Shown in pieces: positions 25,963-34,655 of a stretch of 55,893 nucleotides of DNA. How positions within the stretch are numbered: the stretch's first letter is position 1; every line of letters begins with the position of its first letter. The position numbers were made by a program, and so were the translations under genes. Source of the DNA: Marinobacter algicola DG893 (GTDB taxonomy: Bacteria > Pseudomonadota > Gammaproteobacteria > Pseudomonadales > Oleiphilaceae). The stretch lies in NCBI RefSeq assembly GCF_000170835.1, contig NZ_ABCP01000024.1, forward strand, positions 1 to 55,893, given 5' to 3'. The notes beneath the pieces were generated by a model, which searched no databases, was not told the DNA's origin, and worked only from the letters and a program-made list of their open reading frames with translations.

Positions 25963-27279
25963 TTGCCCGCCAGAAACAGGGACACCCTCGACCAAGTTTA
26001 CAGCCTGATTGCCAACGAAGAAGACGCCCGGGTCTGCACAGACATCCCCGAGGAAGCCTGCCGCGAGGTGCCACGCAACTTCTTCCTGATCCTTGGCAGC
26101 AACGTGCTGACCAAGCTTGGTGACTTGCTGATCAGTCCCAAGACCGTGCTGGCCTGGCTTTTGAGCGCAATCGGGGCGCCTGCCCTGGTGGCCTGGCTGG
26201 TCCCGATCCGGGAGTCCGGCTCAATGATTCCACAAATGGTGATTGGTGCCTGGGTTCGGCGCAAGCCCGTGCGCAAATGGTTCTGGACTCTGGGAAGCTT
26301 TGGCCAGGCGGCCAGTGTTCTGGGCATGGCAGCAAGCGTCTGGTTTCTGGAGGGCTACGCTGCGGGCGCCGGCGTGGTGGGTGCGTTGGTGCTGTTTTCC
26401 CTGGCCCGGGGATTCTGCTCGGTGTCCATGAAGGACGTGCAGGGAAAATGCATCCCGAAGAAACGACGAGGACGGCTGTCTGGCCTGGCCTCCACCATTG
26501 GCGGCACCGCAACGGTTATCCTGACGGCCTTGCTGTTCTGGAACCGGGGTGACCCTGGCGTACTGTTCTACACCCTCCTGCTCTTGCTGGCTGCCTGCCT
26601 CTGGATCATTGCCGGCTTTCTGTTCGCCTCCGTTGATGAATACGAGGGCGAAACCGGTGGTGGCGGTAATGCGCTGGGTGACGCACTCAAAAGCCTGTCC
26701 CTTCTCAGGGACGACGCGCCTTTCCGGCACTTCGTGATTACCCGTGCCCTACTGCTGTGCTCGGCGCTGGCGTCGCCCTACTTTGTCGTGCTCGCCCAGA
26801 AAAACTCGGACACCGGGTGGCTTCTGGGTGTCTTTCTGCTGGCGAGCAGCCTCGCCAGTTCCATCAGCGCCAGTGTCTGGGGCTGGATGGCGGACGAGTC
26901 CAGCCGTCGGGTGATGATACGCGGTGCCATTGTTGCCAGCGGCGCCTGCCTGGCGGTGGGCCTGACTGCTCTATTTGCGAGCGAGGCTACCTCCAGCGTC
27001 TGGTTCTATCCCGTCGGGTTCTTCGTGTTGAGCATCGCGCATGCCGGGGTTCGACTGGGCCGTAAAACGTATCTGGTGGATATGGCCGGCGGCAACAAGC
27101 GCACCGACTATACCTCCGTGAGTAATACCGTTATTGGAGTGCTGTTGCTGGCAACGGGCGGGCTGACAGCCCTGGTGTCAATGATATCCGATGTAGCGGT
27201 GATACTGACGCTTGGTGCTATGGGGCTGGCCGGCGCCATCAGCGCCACCCGTTTAAGGGAAGTCACCGAGGATCATTGA
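25963..27279 (+). CDS. Major facilitator superfamily permease
   Basis: A 438-residue inner-membrane protein with about 12 helices starting after a hydrophilic N-terminal segment of 35 residues. The loop after helix 2-3 carries a basic motif (GAWVRRKPVRKWFW) in the place of MFS motif A, and KCIPKKRRGRLSGL follows helix 5. The start is a TTG, supported by a strong AGGAGG 8 bases upstream and the absence of an ATG nearby. No substrate family is recognised. The 3' end overlaps the convergent DUF4870-like gene by 7 bases. Confidence 0.88.
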   Translation: MPARNRDTLDQVYSLIANEEDARVCTDIPEEACREVPRNFFLILGSNVLTKLGDLLISPKTVLAWLLSAIGAPALVAWLVPIRESGSMIPQMVIGAWVRRKPVRKWFWTLGSFGQAASVLGMAASVWFLEGYAAGAGVVGALVLFSLARGFCSVSMKDVQGKCIPKKRRGRLSGLASTIGGTATVILTALLFWNRGDPGVLFYTLLLLLAACLWIIAGFLFASVDEYEGETGGGGNALGDALKSLSLLRDDAPFRHFVITRALLLCSALASPYFVVLAQKNSDTGWLLGVFLLASSLASSISASVWGWMADESSRRVMIRGAIVASGACLAVGLTALFASEATSSVWFYPVGFFVLSIAHAGVRLGRKTYLVDMAGGNKRTDYTSVSNTVIGVLLLATGGLTALVSMISDVAVILTLGAMGLAGAISATRLREVTEDH

Positions 27280-27644
27280 GGTTCCGGGGGCTTTCCGTCA
27301 TTCAACGCCAGGGCGCCTTTCACAATGCGGTAGATGATCCAGATGGAAATGCCCAGCAGCACAAACCAGCCAATGATCAGTGGCGTCGTCACAATGCCAA
27401 TCACTGTCCATAACAGCCCGATCCAGAAGGTTCGTATCTGCCAGCGGAAATGGGGTTCTATCCAGGTGTCCTTTACGTCATCGAGCTTGACGTAATTGAT
27501 GATCACGCCCACCAGGCCGGTAATGCCCCCGACAAAGAACGACAGCGCCTGCAGGATATAAACCAGCACCGCAAGGTTGCGGCCAGGCTCTTCACGTCGT
27601 GCTACAGGATCTGCGTTGGCGGGAATGTATTCGTGCTCGGACAA
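27273..27644 (-). CDS. DUF4870-like small membrane protein
   Basis: A 123-residue protein with a hydrophilic N-terminus (about 23 residues), a hydrophobic helix pair around residues 25-45, an amphipathic middle with HFRWQIRTFW and two further helices before a short proline-rich tail. The layout and the motif matching HxRWQIRTF fit the DUF4870 family, of unknown function. I prefer a TTG start at 27644, because AAGGAG lies 6 bases upstream. A GTG at 27665 is in frame but lacks a ribosome-binding site. Confidence 0.8.
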   Translation of the reverse strand: MSEHEYIPANADPVARREEPGRNLAVLVYILQALSFFVGGITGLVGVIINYVKLDDVKDTWIEPHFRWQIRTFWIGLLWTVIGIVTTPLIIGWFVLLGISIWIIYRIVKGALALNDGKPPEPQ

Positions 27645-27709
27645 GTCACTCTCCTTTGGTTCCACACCCGCAGTGTATCACAGCAACAGGAGCCGGAAAC
27701 CGCCGGTGC

Positions 27710-29350
27710 CTAGCGGTTGTCCGGTTTGTAACCCAGGCGGAAACCGCCCCAGTGCTTGCCATTCACATAGATCGGCACTGACAGGTCATGCATGACCTCG
27801 CCAGTATCCCGGCGGTAGGTCTGTAGCAGCATATTCTGGGTGTGACTGCCACACCGGGCGCCGGTGCGGTCGTTAAACAGCCGTTTGCTGCGGCTCTTGA
27901 CCAGATCCACTTTCGGGTCACCCGTTGGCGCGTGGGCAAAATCACGGTTGTGGGTCGGCACATAGCCATCCGGCGCGGCGGCAATTGCGAAGACCATGGA
28001 CGGATGGGCCCCTTTCACCGCTTCCTGCACCGTTGGCAGTTGCTGATCAGTGAACCGGTCAAAGCTGCTGGAATACTTCTGCGGCTCGGTCTTGGGAATG
28101 GGGGTCCTTTTCTTATCAAACAGGGCGTTTTCCGCCAGCTGTCCGTCGCGAACCGCCTTTTCAAAGAGCTTGCCAATCCGGTCCGCACCTTGCCGGGCCT
28201 GGTCGTAAAAGAACCGGTGATAGCTTTCATCGCTGTTCAACGCAAATGCCGCGTTGGCCTCTTCCGCCAGCTCCATCAGTGTCGCTGCCTGCTGCGCAAG
28301 CGACGCAACGCTGGTATCGCTCTCGGTAATCTGATCCCGAACCGTTTCAATGGCCGACGATACCTGCTCCAGGCTCTGCTCGTTGTTCTGGTCGATCTCG
28401 GCAATCCGCGCCACTTGTTGCTGTACACGGTCGGACTGATCACGAATCTGATCCAGACGTTCACCCACACTTTCAACCGACACCAGGCCGGATTCAACGC
28501 TCTTGGCCAGGTCCTCAATCCGCGAGACAATCAGAGAGGTGTCGGAGCGTATTTCCTGCAGCGTTTCGGCCACCTCGCCTGTTGCCTGAGCGGTTCGCCC
28601 GGCCAATTGCCTGACCTCATCGGCAACCACCGCAAAGCCCCGCCCCTGGTCGCCGGCACGAGCGGCCTCAATTGCCGCGTTCAAGGCAAGCAGGTTGGTT
28701 TGTTCGGCGATGCCCTGGATGGTGGTGGTGACACCCTGGATCTTGTTGGATTTCTCGTTCAGTTCCTGGATTAACCTGAGGTTCTCGCTGGACTGCTCGT
28801 GCACGGCTCGCACGCTATTGATGGCGGAGGTCAGCGCATCACGGCCCTCAACGCTCACCTGACGGTTCTGCAGAGCCATGGTTGCGGCGTCTGTGGCCTG
28901 CTGGGCAGATTCGCGCACACTCTCGGTAATCTGCCCCGCGTACTCCGCCATCTGCGCGGTTTCACTGACCTGACGATCCAGGCGGGTTTTTAGTTGGTCG
29001 GCCGCGTAGGACACCTGGGCCGCAGAGATGGCACTTTTGTCGGCACTGCCAGACAGTGTTTCCACCAGCGCCCGACCGGCTTTGGCATCCGCTAGGAGGC
29101 TTGCACACTGTTTGCCCAGGGGACTATCCGCTGACAGCTCACCAGCGTTGAGTTGTTTGATGGAACGTTCAACCGGTTCCAACACGCGTAAAACCAGATA
29201 CATAGTGGCGACGACGAGGCCAACAACCACGCCTGCCACCAGCGACGCGCTATCCAATCCCATCATCGGCGCCACCAGGAAAGCCCCGAAGACGACGACA
29301 ACGGCGACCGACACCCCCACAACCAGAACAGGCCGACTGAGCAATCCCAT
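27710..29350 (-). CDS. Methyl-accepting chemotaxis protein with C-terminal sensor-like domain
   Basis: A 546-residue chemoreceptor. Two N-terminal transmembrane helices (about 6-27 and 34-56) are separated by only a few residues, so there is no periplasmic ligand domain. The signalling hairpin tip ([35 protein letters not shown]) is canonical. After it, about 165 residues form an extra C-terminal domain with [15 protein letters not shown] and [17 protein letters not shown], resembling the last strands of a Cache-type sensor. Sensing therefore probably occurs in the cytoplasm. The second ATG is chosen because GAGG precedes it at a good distance. An inverted repeat lies 60-78 bases upstream. 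Confidence 0.92.
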   Translation of the reverse strand: MGLLSRPVLVVGVSVAVVVVFGAFLVAPMMGLDSASLVAGVVVGLVVATMYLVLRVLEPVERSIKQLNAGELSADSPLGKQCASLLADAKAGRALVETLSGSADKSAISAAQVSYAADQLKTRLDRQVSETAQMAEYAGQITESVRESAQQATDAATMALQNRQVSVEGRDALTSAINSVRAVHEQSSENLRLIQELNEKSNKIQGVTTTIQGIAEQTNLLALNAAIEAARAGDQGRGFAVVADEVRQLAGRTAQATGEVAETLQEIRSDTSLIVSRIEDLAKSVESGLVSVESVGERLDQIRDQSDRVQQQVARIAEIDQNNEQSLEQVSSAIETVRDQITESDTSVASLAQQAATLMELAEEANAAFALNSDESYHRFFYDQARQGADRIGKLFEKAVRDGQLAENALFDKKRTPIPKTEPQKYSSSFDRFTDQQLPTVQEAVKGAHPSMVFAIAAAPDGYVPTHNRDFAHAPTGDPKVDLVKSRSKRLFNDRTGARCGSHTQNMLLQTYRRDTGEVMHDLSVPIYVNGKHWGGFRLGYKPDNR

Positions 29351-29409
29351 ATCCACCTCTTTGTTTTCATTATTAGTGAATGCATCTTTTTTGACGATGA
29401 CTCGTGAGA

Positions 29410-29428
29410 GTAAAGGATTGACCTTTAC
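29410..29428. promoter_or_regulatory. Inverted repeat upstream of the chemoreceptor gene
   Basis: GTAAAGG at 29410-29416 and CCTTTAC at 29422-29428 form a perfect 7-base inverted repeat around 5 bases. It sits in the probable promoter region and could be an operator. No T-run follows on either strand, so it is not a terminator. Confidence 0.35.
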
Positions 29429-29487
29429 TTACAACTGCTACTTTAGTTGACCAATACTGGTTTTTCGGCAGATTGAGGAAAAACTGA

Positions 29488-29542
29488 AATAAAAAGCCGC
29501 AACGCCGGAGACGTCCTGTTGGACGAATCCGGCGTTGCGGCT
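29488..29542 (-). terminator. Rho-independent terminator of phoX
   Basis: A 15-base perfect stem: 29495-29509 pairs with 29528-29542 (AGCCGCAACGCCGGA and its complement) around an 18-base loop. Read on the minus strand it is followed by TTTTATTT. It lies 48 bases after the phoX stop. Confidence 0.88.
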
Positions 29543-29589
29543 GGCTGGTGTCGGCGTGCGTCTGCGGCGCCTTTATCAGGATCAGGCGA

Positions 29590-31620
29590 TCAGGCGCCGA
29601 TCACACCACCATCATCTTTGGTCACAATAACGGTGGCGTCGCGGGGACGGGACTCAGCCGCGTTCGGCCAGTTGCCGTCCGGGTGCTGAATGTTAACGAA
29701 CATGGTCTTCACGTCCGGTGTGCTTACAACCCCAGTCACTTCACAACCCTGAGGACCAACGAAGAAACGCTTGATTTCGCGTGTCTCCGGGTTGGCGGCC
29801 AGCATCATGTTGTTGAAGTACGGATCAGCATCAGAGCCATCGGTCTGGATCCACAGGCGGCCGTTGTAATCGAACCAGAGACCATCCGGACTGTTGAAAA
29901 TATTATCATCGTTCAGGGAGACGACGGCTTCACCATCAACAACGGTTTCCGTGCCCTGCTCGCCGGCAAAAACAAAGATGTCCCAGTCAAAGCTGGTAGC
30001 CGTGTGATCGTTACCTTCTTCGGTCCAGCGAATGATGTGGCCGGTGGCATTGGGAGAGTTCGGGTTGGCGGCGTTGACGTCGTCGAACCCTGGCTGGCCC
30101 CGGTTCGAGTTGTTTGTCAGTGTGAAGTAGACCTCACCAGAGTTGGGATCAACGGCACCCCATTCCGGGCGATCCATCGTCGTAGCACCGGCGATATCGG
30201 CTGCGAGACGCGTATTCAGCAGAACATCAGCCTGATTCTCGAACCCGTCGAACTGGATATCGCCGACCATTCCACCTTCAGCCGCAGCAACCTTGCTGGC
30301 GAAATCCGCGTCGTCCAGGTCCAGCGCCAGCCAGTCACCAGAGCCATCCTCGTTGAAACGAGCCACGTACAAGGTACCCTCATCCAGCAGGTAGCCACCG
30401 GCCGTCGCAGCGTAGTACGGCTGGGAAGACACAAACTTGTAGATATACTCGAAACGGGAATCGTCACCGGAGTAACACACCACCGGCTCACCTTCCTTCG
30501 CCGGCGCAAAGATGACGCCCTCGTGTCCAAAGCGTCCTAGCGCAGTGCGTTTCTGGGGCTTGCTTTCCGGCGTAAACGGATCAATCTCGACCATGAAGCC
30601 ATAGGTGTTGGCTTCGTTGCGATAGTCGTCGGTCGCAGCCGCTCCGGTCGTACTCACATTAAACCGTACGTATTGGTCGGCCGCACTGTCTGCCAACTCC
30701 CAGTCGTATCGGCTGGAGCTGCCAACACCATGCCGGGTCTGCTCGCGGGGTTGTGTCGCATCGCTATTGGCAAAATATCCGTGCCAGTTCTCTTCCGCGG
30801 CCAGATAGGTGCCCCAGGGCGTTGGGCCCATCGCACAATTGTTCAGGGTGCCGCGGGTTTCGGTCGCGTCGGGACTGTAGGTTGTCACCAGCTTGCTGTA
30901 ACCGCGTACCGGGCCGCGAATGTCCATCTCGGTGTTGCCGGTGATACGACGGTTAAAGGGGCTGCCGAAGACGATGTCCCAGGTGCCATTGGTGTCGCGC
31001 TTGATGTGAACAACCGACACGCCATGGGCGGCAATTTCCTTGCGAACCTCATCGGCGGGGCGCACGCCACCATTATCACCGGCGTTGGTCGGCCCATTGG
31101 CATGGAGCGCAGACTGATTGATGTACTCATGGTTCATCACCAACAGGCCTTCCGTTGAGCTGTTGCCACCGGCCTTCTGGTCAATCGGGAAGAAGTGAAC
31201 ACCGTCGTGGTGCATGCCCATTTGCTGTTCCTGGTCGGCACCGGTATTGGTACCATCGGCCTTGTACTCGGGATAGGAACCGGTGATCGGGGTACCCCAG
31301 GGAAGGAAAGCCACGGATGAGTAGCCCCCGGGAACAACCACTTCATTGTCGGTGGATACGGCAACCGCTTTGAAACCAAGCTCCGTATTGGCGGAGCTCC
31401 CCCCCGTGGAGGTACCGTTGTCATCATCGTCATCGCTGCCACAGCCGGCCAGGCCCAAACCCATAACGCTGGCCAACGCGGCGCCAACGGAACCTTTCAT
31501 AACGGTACGGCGCTGCATACGGGCCGAAAGGACCTGATGAAAGGGCGTATTGCTTGAATGGTTAACAACGGGCTCGTAATTGGGATCCAGGTAGTTGGGA
31601 TCCAGATCATGCTTTGCCAT
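29590..31620 (-). CDS. phoX: PhoX-family alkaline phosphatase
   Basis: A 676-residue Tat-exported phosphatase (DUF839). The signal has MQRRTVMKG (Arg37-Arg38), a hydrophobic stretch and a possible lipobox LAGC (Cys60), followed by an Asp-rich linker. Family segments include VLMNHEY-like LLVMNHEYINQ, LAAEENWHGYF, HEGVIFAPAKEGEPVVCYSGDDSRFEYIYKF and FNSPDGLWFDYNGRLWIQTDGSD. PhoX enzymes are Ca/Fe-dependent and release phosphate from organic phosphomonoesters outside the cytoplasm. The first 15 residues contain a tandem LDPNY repeat. Three Pho-box half-sites precede the gene, so PhoB control under phosphate limitation is expected. Confidence 0.95.
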   Translation of the reverse strand: MAKHDLDPNYLDPNYEPVVNHSSNTPFHQVLSARMQRRTVMKGSVGAALASVMGLGLAGCGSDDDDDNGTSTGGSSANTELGFKAVAVSTDNEVVVPGGYSSVAFLPWGTPITGSYPEYKADGTNTGADQEQQMGMHHDGVHFFPIDQKAGGNSSTEGLLVMNHEYINQSALHANGPTNAGDNGGVRPADEVRKEIAAHGVSVVHIKRDTNGTWDIVFGSPFNRRITGNTEMDIRGPVRGYSKLVTTYSPDATETRGTLNNCAMGPTPWGTYLAAEENWHGYFANSDATQPREQTRHGVGSSSRYDWELADSAADQYVRFNVSTTGAAATDDYRNEANTYGFMVEIDPFTPESKPQKRTALGRFGHEGVIFAPAKEGEPVVCYSGDDSRFEYIYKFVSSQPYYAATAGGYLLDEGTLYVARFNEDGSGDWLALDLDDADFASKVAAAEGGMVGDIQFDGFENQADVLLNTRLAADIAGATTMDRPEWGAVDPNSGEVYFTLTNNSNRGQPGFDDVNAANPNSPNATGHIIRWTEEGNDHTATSFDWDIFVFAGEQGTETVVDGEAVVSLNDDNIFNSPDGLWFDYNGRLWIQTDGSDADPYFNNMMLAANPETREIKRFFVGPQGCEVTGVVSTPDVKTMFVNIQHPDGNWPNAAESRPRDATVIVTKDDGGVIGA

Positions 31621-31679
31621 GGTCCTGCTCTCTCTCGGGTGGGTTATTGGTTTTCGAGAGAACAGTGTCGATGGGTTAG

Positions 31680-31708
31680 GTGACAGATTTCAGACAGTAA
31701 AAAGACAG
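31680..31708 (-). promoter_or_regulatory. Pho box: three PhoB half-sites upstream of phoX
   Basis: Read on the minus strand: CTGTCTT (31708-31702), CTGTCTG (31697-31691) and CTGTCAC (31686-31680), each separated by exactly 4 bases. The 11-base period and the CTGTC core match the tandem PhoB site CTGTCAT-N4-CTGTCAT. The site ends 60 bases before the phoX start. Confidence 0.85.
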
Positions 31709-31732
31709 TTTCTTTAACAATTTCTTACAGCG

Positions 31733-31760
31733 CAAAAAAGCCTGCCCCTCAAGGGCAGGC
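31733..31760 (-). terminator. Rho-independent terminator of the acidic lipoprotein gene
   Basis: GCCTGCCC (31740-31747) pairs with GGGCAGGC (31753-31760). On the minus strand the stem is followed by TTTTTT. It lies just after the stop of the gene at 31774-32076 and upstream of the phoX promoter. Confidence 0.88.
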
Positions 31761-31773
31761 CACAGACGCAAAC

Positions 31774-32076
31774 TTATTGCATGGAGTCGCCGGCTTCCTC
31801 GGCGGCTTCGCCCATCTCCTCACCGGTTTCTTCCATTGCTTCGCCAGTTTCTTCGGCGGCATCTCCAGCAGCGTCCTTGGTTTCGTCCCAAGCGCTGTCA
31901 TTCTGGCCGGTGGCATCTTCGTAGGTCTCTTCGACCGCATCGCCGGCGTCATCCGCCATTTCCTCAACGTTGTCGCCGGCTTCCTCGAGATCAACGCCCT
32001 CATTGTCATCCTGACTGCAGGCTGCGAGGCCCAGCGTCATCAACAATGCCAGTGCGCTCAGTGTCAGCTTGTTCAT
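31774..32076 (-). CDS. Small acidic repeat lipoprotein
   Basis: A 100-residue predicted lipoprotein with lipobox LAAC (Cys20). The mature part is extremely acidic and helical, made of degenerate repeats of the type DxxEEtGEaMEE and Ala-Gly-Asp-Ala, with no basic patches. Similar low-complexity lipoproteins occur in many marine proteobacteria without known function. The gene is monocistronic, with its own terminator. It could be a periplasmic spacer or envelope-charge protein, but this is speculation. Confidence 0.82.
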   Translation of the reverse strand: MNKLTLSALALLMTLGLAACSQDDNEGVDLEEAGDNVEEMADDAGDAVEETYEDATGQNDSAWDETKDAAGDAAEETGEAMEETGEEMGEAAEEAGDSMQ

Positions 32077-32210
32077 AACTGTGTCCTTTCATTGGAGTGT
32101 GAAAACAACAGCGACAAGTCTACGGCCGTGACTGGGCTGGCACAATTACTTGGTGATTACGCTTTTGTTAGTAGCAACAATAAGTTAGGGAAAGCAATAA
32201 CCTGTAGTCA

Positions 32211-32471
32211 TCAATTCGCTCCGGCCACGGCTCTACCATCCAGAGTCAGCACGTGATCAAGGCGCACCATATTCCCCCGCCCCAGGAAAACAAACTCCTG
32301 GCCAGCACGGCTGAAGAGATCGCGGATAATATCGTGGGTCGTGCAGACCTGACCGGCATCGTCGCGATAGACAATCTCGGCCAGCTTTGAGGAAGTCAGA
32401 TACTCCCGGAGCAAACTGTGGACTTCACAGCGTACCGGGCGATAGGCGTTGGAGGCGTGTCCCGACGTCAT
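32211..32471 (-). CDS. Rho-binding antiterminator (Rof/YaeO-like)
   Basis: An 86-residue protein resembling Rof, which binds Rho and inhibits termination. The family pattern is seen in YRPVRCEVHSLLREYL, a beta-strand with IVYRDDAGQ, a helix THDIIRDLF, then EFVFLGRGNMVRLDHVLTLDG. Cysteines at residues 15 and 43 are not part of a clear metal site. Identification rests on pattern resemblance, so it is moderately sure. It lies between the acidic lipoprotein and the acyl-CoA dehydrogenase genes, and the 134-base gap downstream holds no feature I can support. Confidence 0.72.
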   Translation of the reverse strand: MTSGHASNAYRPVRCEVHSLLREYLTSSKLAEIVYRDDAGQVCTTHDIIRDLFSRAGQEFVFLGRGNMVRLDHVLTLDGRAVAGAN

Positions 32472-32510
32472 GGCAGATTCTTCCCTGTGGGTTCAGCAGG
32501 ATAGGAAAGC

Positions 32511-32542
32511 GCTCCGGAACACTAAAGCCTGCGTTCCGGAGC
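32511..32542 (-). terminator. Probable terminator of the acyl-CoA dehydrogenase gene
   Basis: GCTCCGGAAC (32511-32520) and GTTCCGGAGC (32533-32542) form a perfect 10-base stem around a 12-base loop, 40 bases after the dehydrogenase stop. On the minus strand only a short interrupted T-run (GCTTTCC) follows, so termination may be weak. Confidence 0.5.
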
Positions 32543-32582
32543 CTGCCTACAGTCTGGTTCAGATTGGGTCAGTCCGCCAGTT

Positions 32583-34385
32583 TCAGAACCACTCCGGTTT
32601 CATGTTCATGCAGGTATCGTCCTGGTTGCGGAGCAGTACCAGATCCTGCGCCACGGTGGGCAACTCCCAATGGAAGAAGTACTGGGCGGCCTGCAGTTTG
32701 CCCTGATAGAAGCTCCGTTCTTCGTCGCTGTTGGCGGAACCGAGAGCCTTGGCGGCGGCGTTGGCCTGGCGCAACCACATCCAGGATACGATGATGTGGC
32801 CGAACAGGTGCAGGTAGCAGGAGGCATTGGCCAACACCCGGTCGGGATCTTCCGACATCAGGGATTTGCCCAGGCTCTGAGTCACTTTCACCGCTTGCTG
32901 TAGGGTTTCACTGAGGGACAGTGCCCATTGCTGGCACCGATCGGTGGTGGCGGCTTCCAGGTCCACCTGCATCTCCTGCATCAATAACTGCAAGCCGTGG
33001 CTCTGGTCCTGCCAGATTTTGCGGCCCAACAGATCCAGCGCCTGGATGCCGTTGGTGCCTTCGTGGATGGGGTTCAGGCGGTTGTCCCGCCAGCACTGCT
33101 CCACCGGGTATTCCCGGGTGTAACCGGCACCGCCATAGACCTGGATGGCCAGATCATTGGCCTTTGGGCCGAATTCGGATGGCCAGGCCTTGATGACAGG
33201 CGTCAGCAGATCCAGCAACTTGCCGGCTTCCATCCGCTTCTGTTCGTCCGGATGAGTGTGCTGGTCGTCCATCAGGCGAGCGCCGTAAAGGCACAGCGCC
33301 AGGCCACCTTCACTGTAGGCTTTCTGGGCCAGCAGCATGCGCCGCACATCGGCATGCTCAATGATGGGAACCTGGGGTGCCTCTGGGTTCTTCTCTGACG
33401 GCTTGCGGCCCTGCAGGCGGTCCTTGGCGTACTCCAGGCTGTGCATGTAGCCACGATACCCAATCACGGCGGCGCCGAAGCCAACGCCCACACGGGCTTC
33501 ATTCATCATCTGGAACATGTATTTCAGACCCTGGTGGGGCTCGCCCACCAGATAGCCATGGCAGGGTGCGTCGTCGCCAAAGCTGAGTGCCGTTGATGTG
33601 GTACCACGGTAGCCCAGCTTGTGGATGAGGCCCGCCAGGTTCACGCCGTTGCGTTCAGTTGCGTTGCCGTCTTCATCCACAATGAATTTCGGCACAATAA
33701 ACAGGGAGATACCCTTGACGCCCGCCGGGGCGCCTTTGACCTTCGCCAATACCATGTGAACGATGTTCTCGGTAAGGGACTGCTCGCCGCCGGAGATGTA
33801 GATTTTGGCGCCTTTTATCAGGTAGTGGCCCTCGTCGGTCGGTGTGGCGGAGGTGCGAATATCAGCCAGTGACGAGCCGGCATGGGGCTCGGTCAGGGCC
33901 ATGGTGCCGGTAAAGCGGCCGCTGAGCATATGTGGCAGAAAGGTGCTTTTCTGTTGGTCGTTGCCGAACACGCGGATCAGGTTGGCGGCAGCGGTGGTGA
34001 GGAACGGGTAGCCTGCAGTGCCCGGGTTGGCGGCGGTGAAGAAGCCGTTACACGCTGCCATGACGGATTCGGGGAGTTGCATGCCACCCAGTTCATAGTC
34101 GTAGCGCCCGGCAATGAAGCCGGCGTCTGCGTAGGCGTCAAAAGCTTCTTTTACCTGGGGCAGCATTTCCACCTGGCCGTCGACGAATTTTGGCTCGTCT
34201 TTGTCAGCGGCGCTGTTGTGGGTGGCGAATTTGTCACGGGCGATTTTGTCGGCGGTTTCGATGACGGCGTCGAAGGTGTCGCGGCTGTGTTCGCTGAAGC
34301 GCTCGCGTTCGCTGAGGCTTTCGGTGTCGAGTACTTCGTAGAGTTGGAACGCCAGGTCGCGGCGGTCAATCAGGGTGTCGGTCAT
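32583..34385 (-). CDS. Acyl-CoA dehydrogenase (600-residue C-terminal-extended type)
   Basis: A 600-residue FAD-dependent dehydrogenase of the long acyl-CoA dehydrogenase group (DmdC/FadE-like with the extra C-terminal domain). Motifs include MALTEPHAGSSLADI for flavin and substrate contacts, GGYTREYPVEQCWRD and the catalytic glutamate in HEGTNGIQALDLLGRK. It carries out the first oxidation of beta-oxidation or oxidises 3-methylmercaptopropionyl-CoA; sequence alone does not decide. It is divergent from a GlxA-type regulator gene with a repeat element between. Other fatty-acid genes lie at 36.0-39.0 and 45.7 kb. Confidence 0.94.
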   Translation of the reverse strand: MTDTLIDRRDLAFQLYEVLDTESLSERERFSEHSRDTFDAVIETADKIARDKFATHNSAADKDEPKFVDGQVEMLPQVKEAFDAYADAGFIAGRYDYELGGMQLPESVMAACNGFFTAANPGTAGYPFLTTAAANLIRVFGNDQQKSTFLPHMLSGRFTGTMALTEPHAGSSLADIRTSATPTDEGHYLIKGAKIYISGGEQSLTENIVHMVLAKVKGAPAGVKGISLFIVPKFIVDEDGNATERNGVNLAGLIHKLGYRGTTSTALSFGDDAPCHGYLVGEPHQGLKYMFQMMNEARVGVGFGAAVIGYRGYMHSLEYAKDRLQGRKPSEKNPEAPQVPIIEHADVRRMLLAQKAYSEGGLALCLYGARLMDDQHTHPDEQKRMEAGKLLDLLTPVIKAWPSEFGPKANDLAIQVYGGAGYTREYPVEQCWRDNRLNPIHEGTNGIQALDLLGRKIWQDQSHGLQLLMQEMQVDLEAATTDRCQQWALSLSETLQQAVKVTQSLGKSLMSEDPDRVLANASCYLHLFGHIIVSWMWLRQANAAAKALGSANSDEERSFYQGKLQAAQYFFHWELPTVAQDLVLLRNQDDTCMNMKPEWF

Positions 34386-34540
34386 TTCGGGTCTCCTGTT
34401 TATGGCGTATAGCCTCTCATACGGTTGTTTTTGTTGAAACCGGCGTTAATGACATAATCATGGTTAAAATTGCCACTTTTATTCCAGGTCTCCTTTTGTG
34501 AATGCGCGGCTTGTGGTGCTCGGCAGACGGGCACCAACCG

Positions 34541-34628
34541 GGAAGACCCTCCCGGGACACGCTGTGAATACGTCCGTGTACGCTTGACGGCAGCATCCTT
34601 GCTGCCGACAGTCCCGGGAGGGTCTTCC
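34541..34628. repeat. Long hairpin intergenic element, probably a dispersed repeat
   Basis: An 18-base perfect inverted repeat (34541-34558 with 34611-34628; core GACCCTCCCGGGAC) encloses a 52-base spacer that itself contains a smaller hairpin, CGGCAGCA-N4-TGCTGCCG, at about 34588-34607. The nested layout resembles the high-copy palindromic intergenic units of Marinobacter and Pseudomonas. Only one copy is in the window, so dispersal is inferred. Confidence 0.6.
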
Positions 34629-34655
34629 TGGGCCGCGCTCTGAATTGGAGGTGGT

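Noticed and set aside
29351..29580. A possible flagellar (sigma-28) promoter for the chemoreceptor gene
   Set aside because: GCCGAAAA resembles the -10 element on the minus strand, but no TAAA-type -35 element occurs at the required distance.
32138..32153. A sequence like a sigma-54 promoter (TGGCAC followed by TTGG)
   Set aside because: The -12 element is poor, and no plus-strand gene lies downstream for about 2.5 kb.
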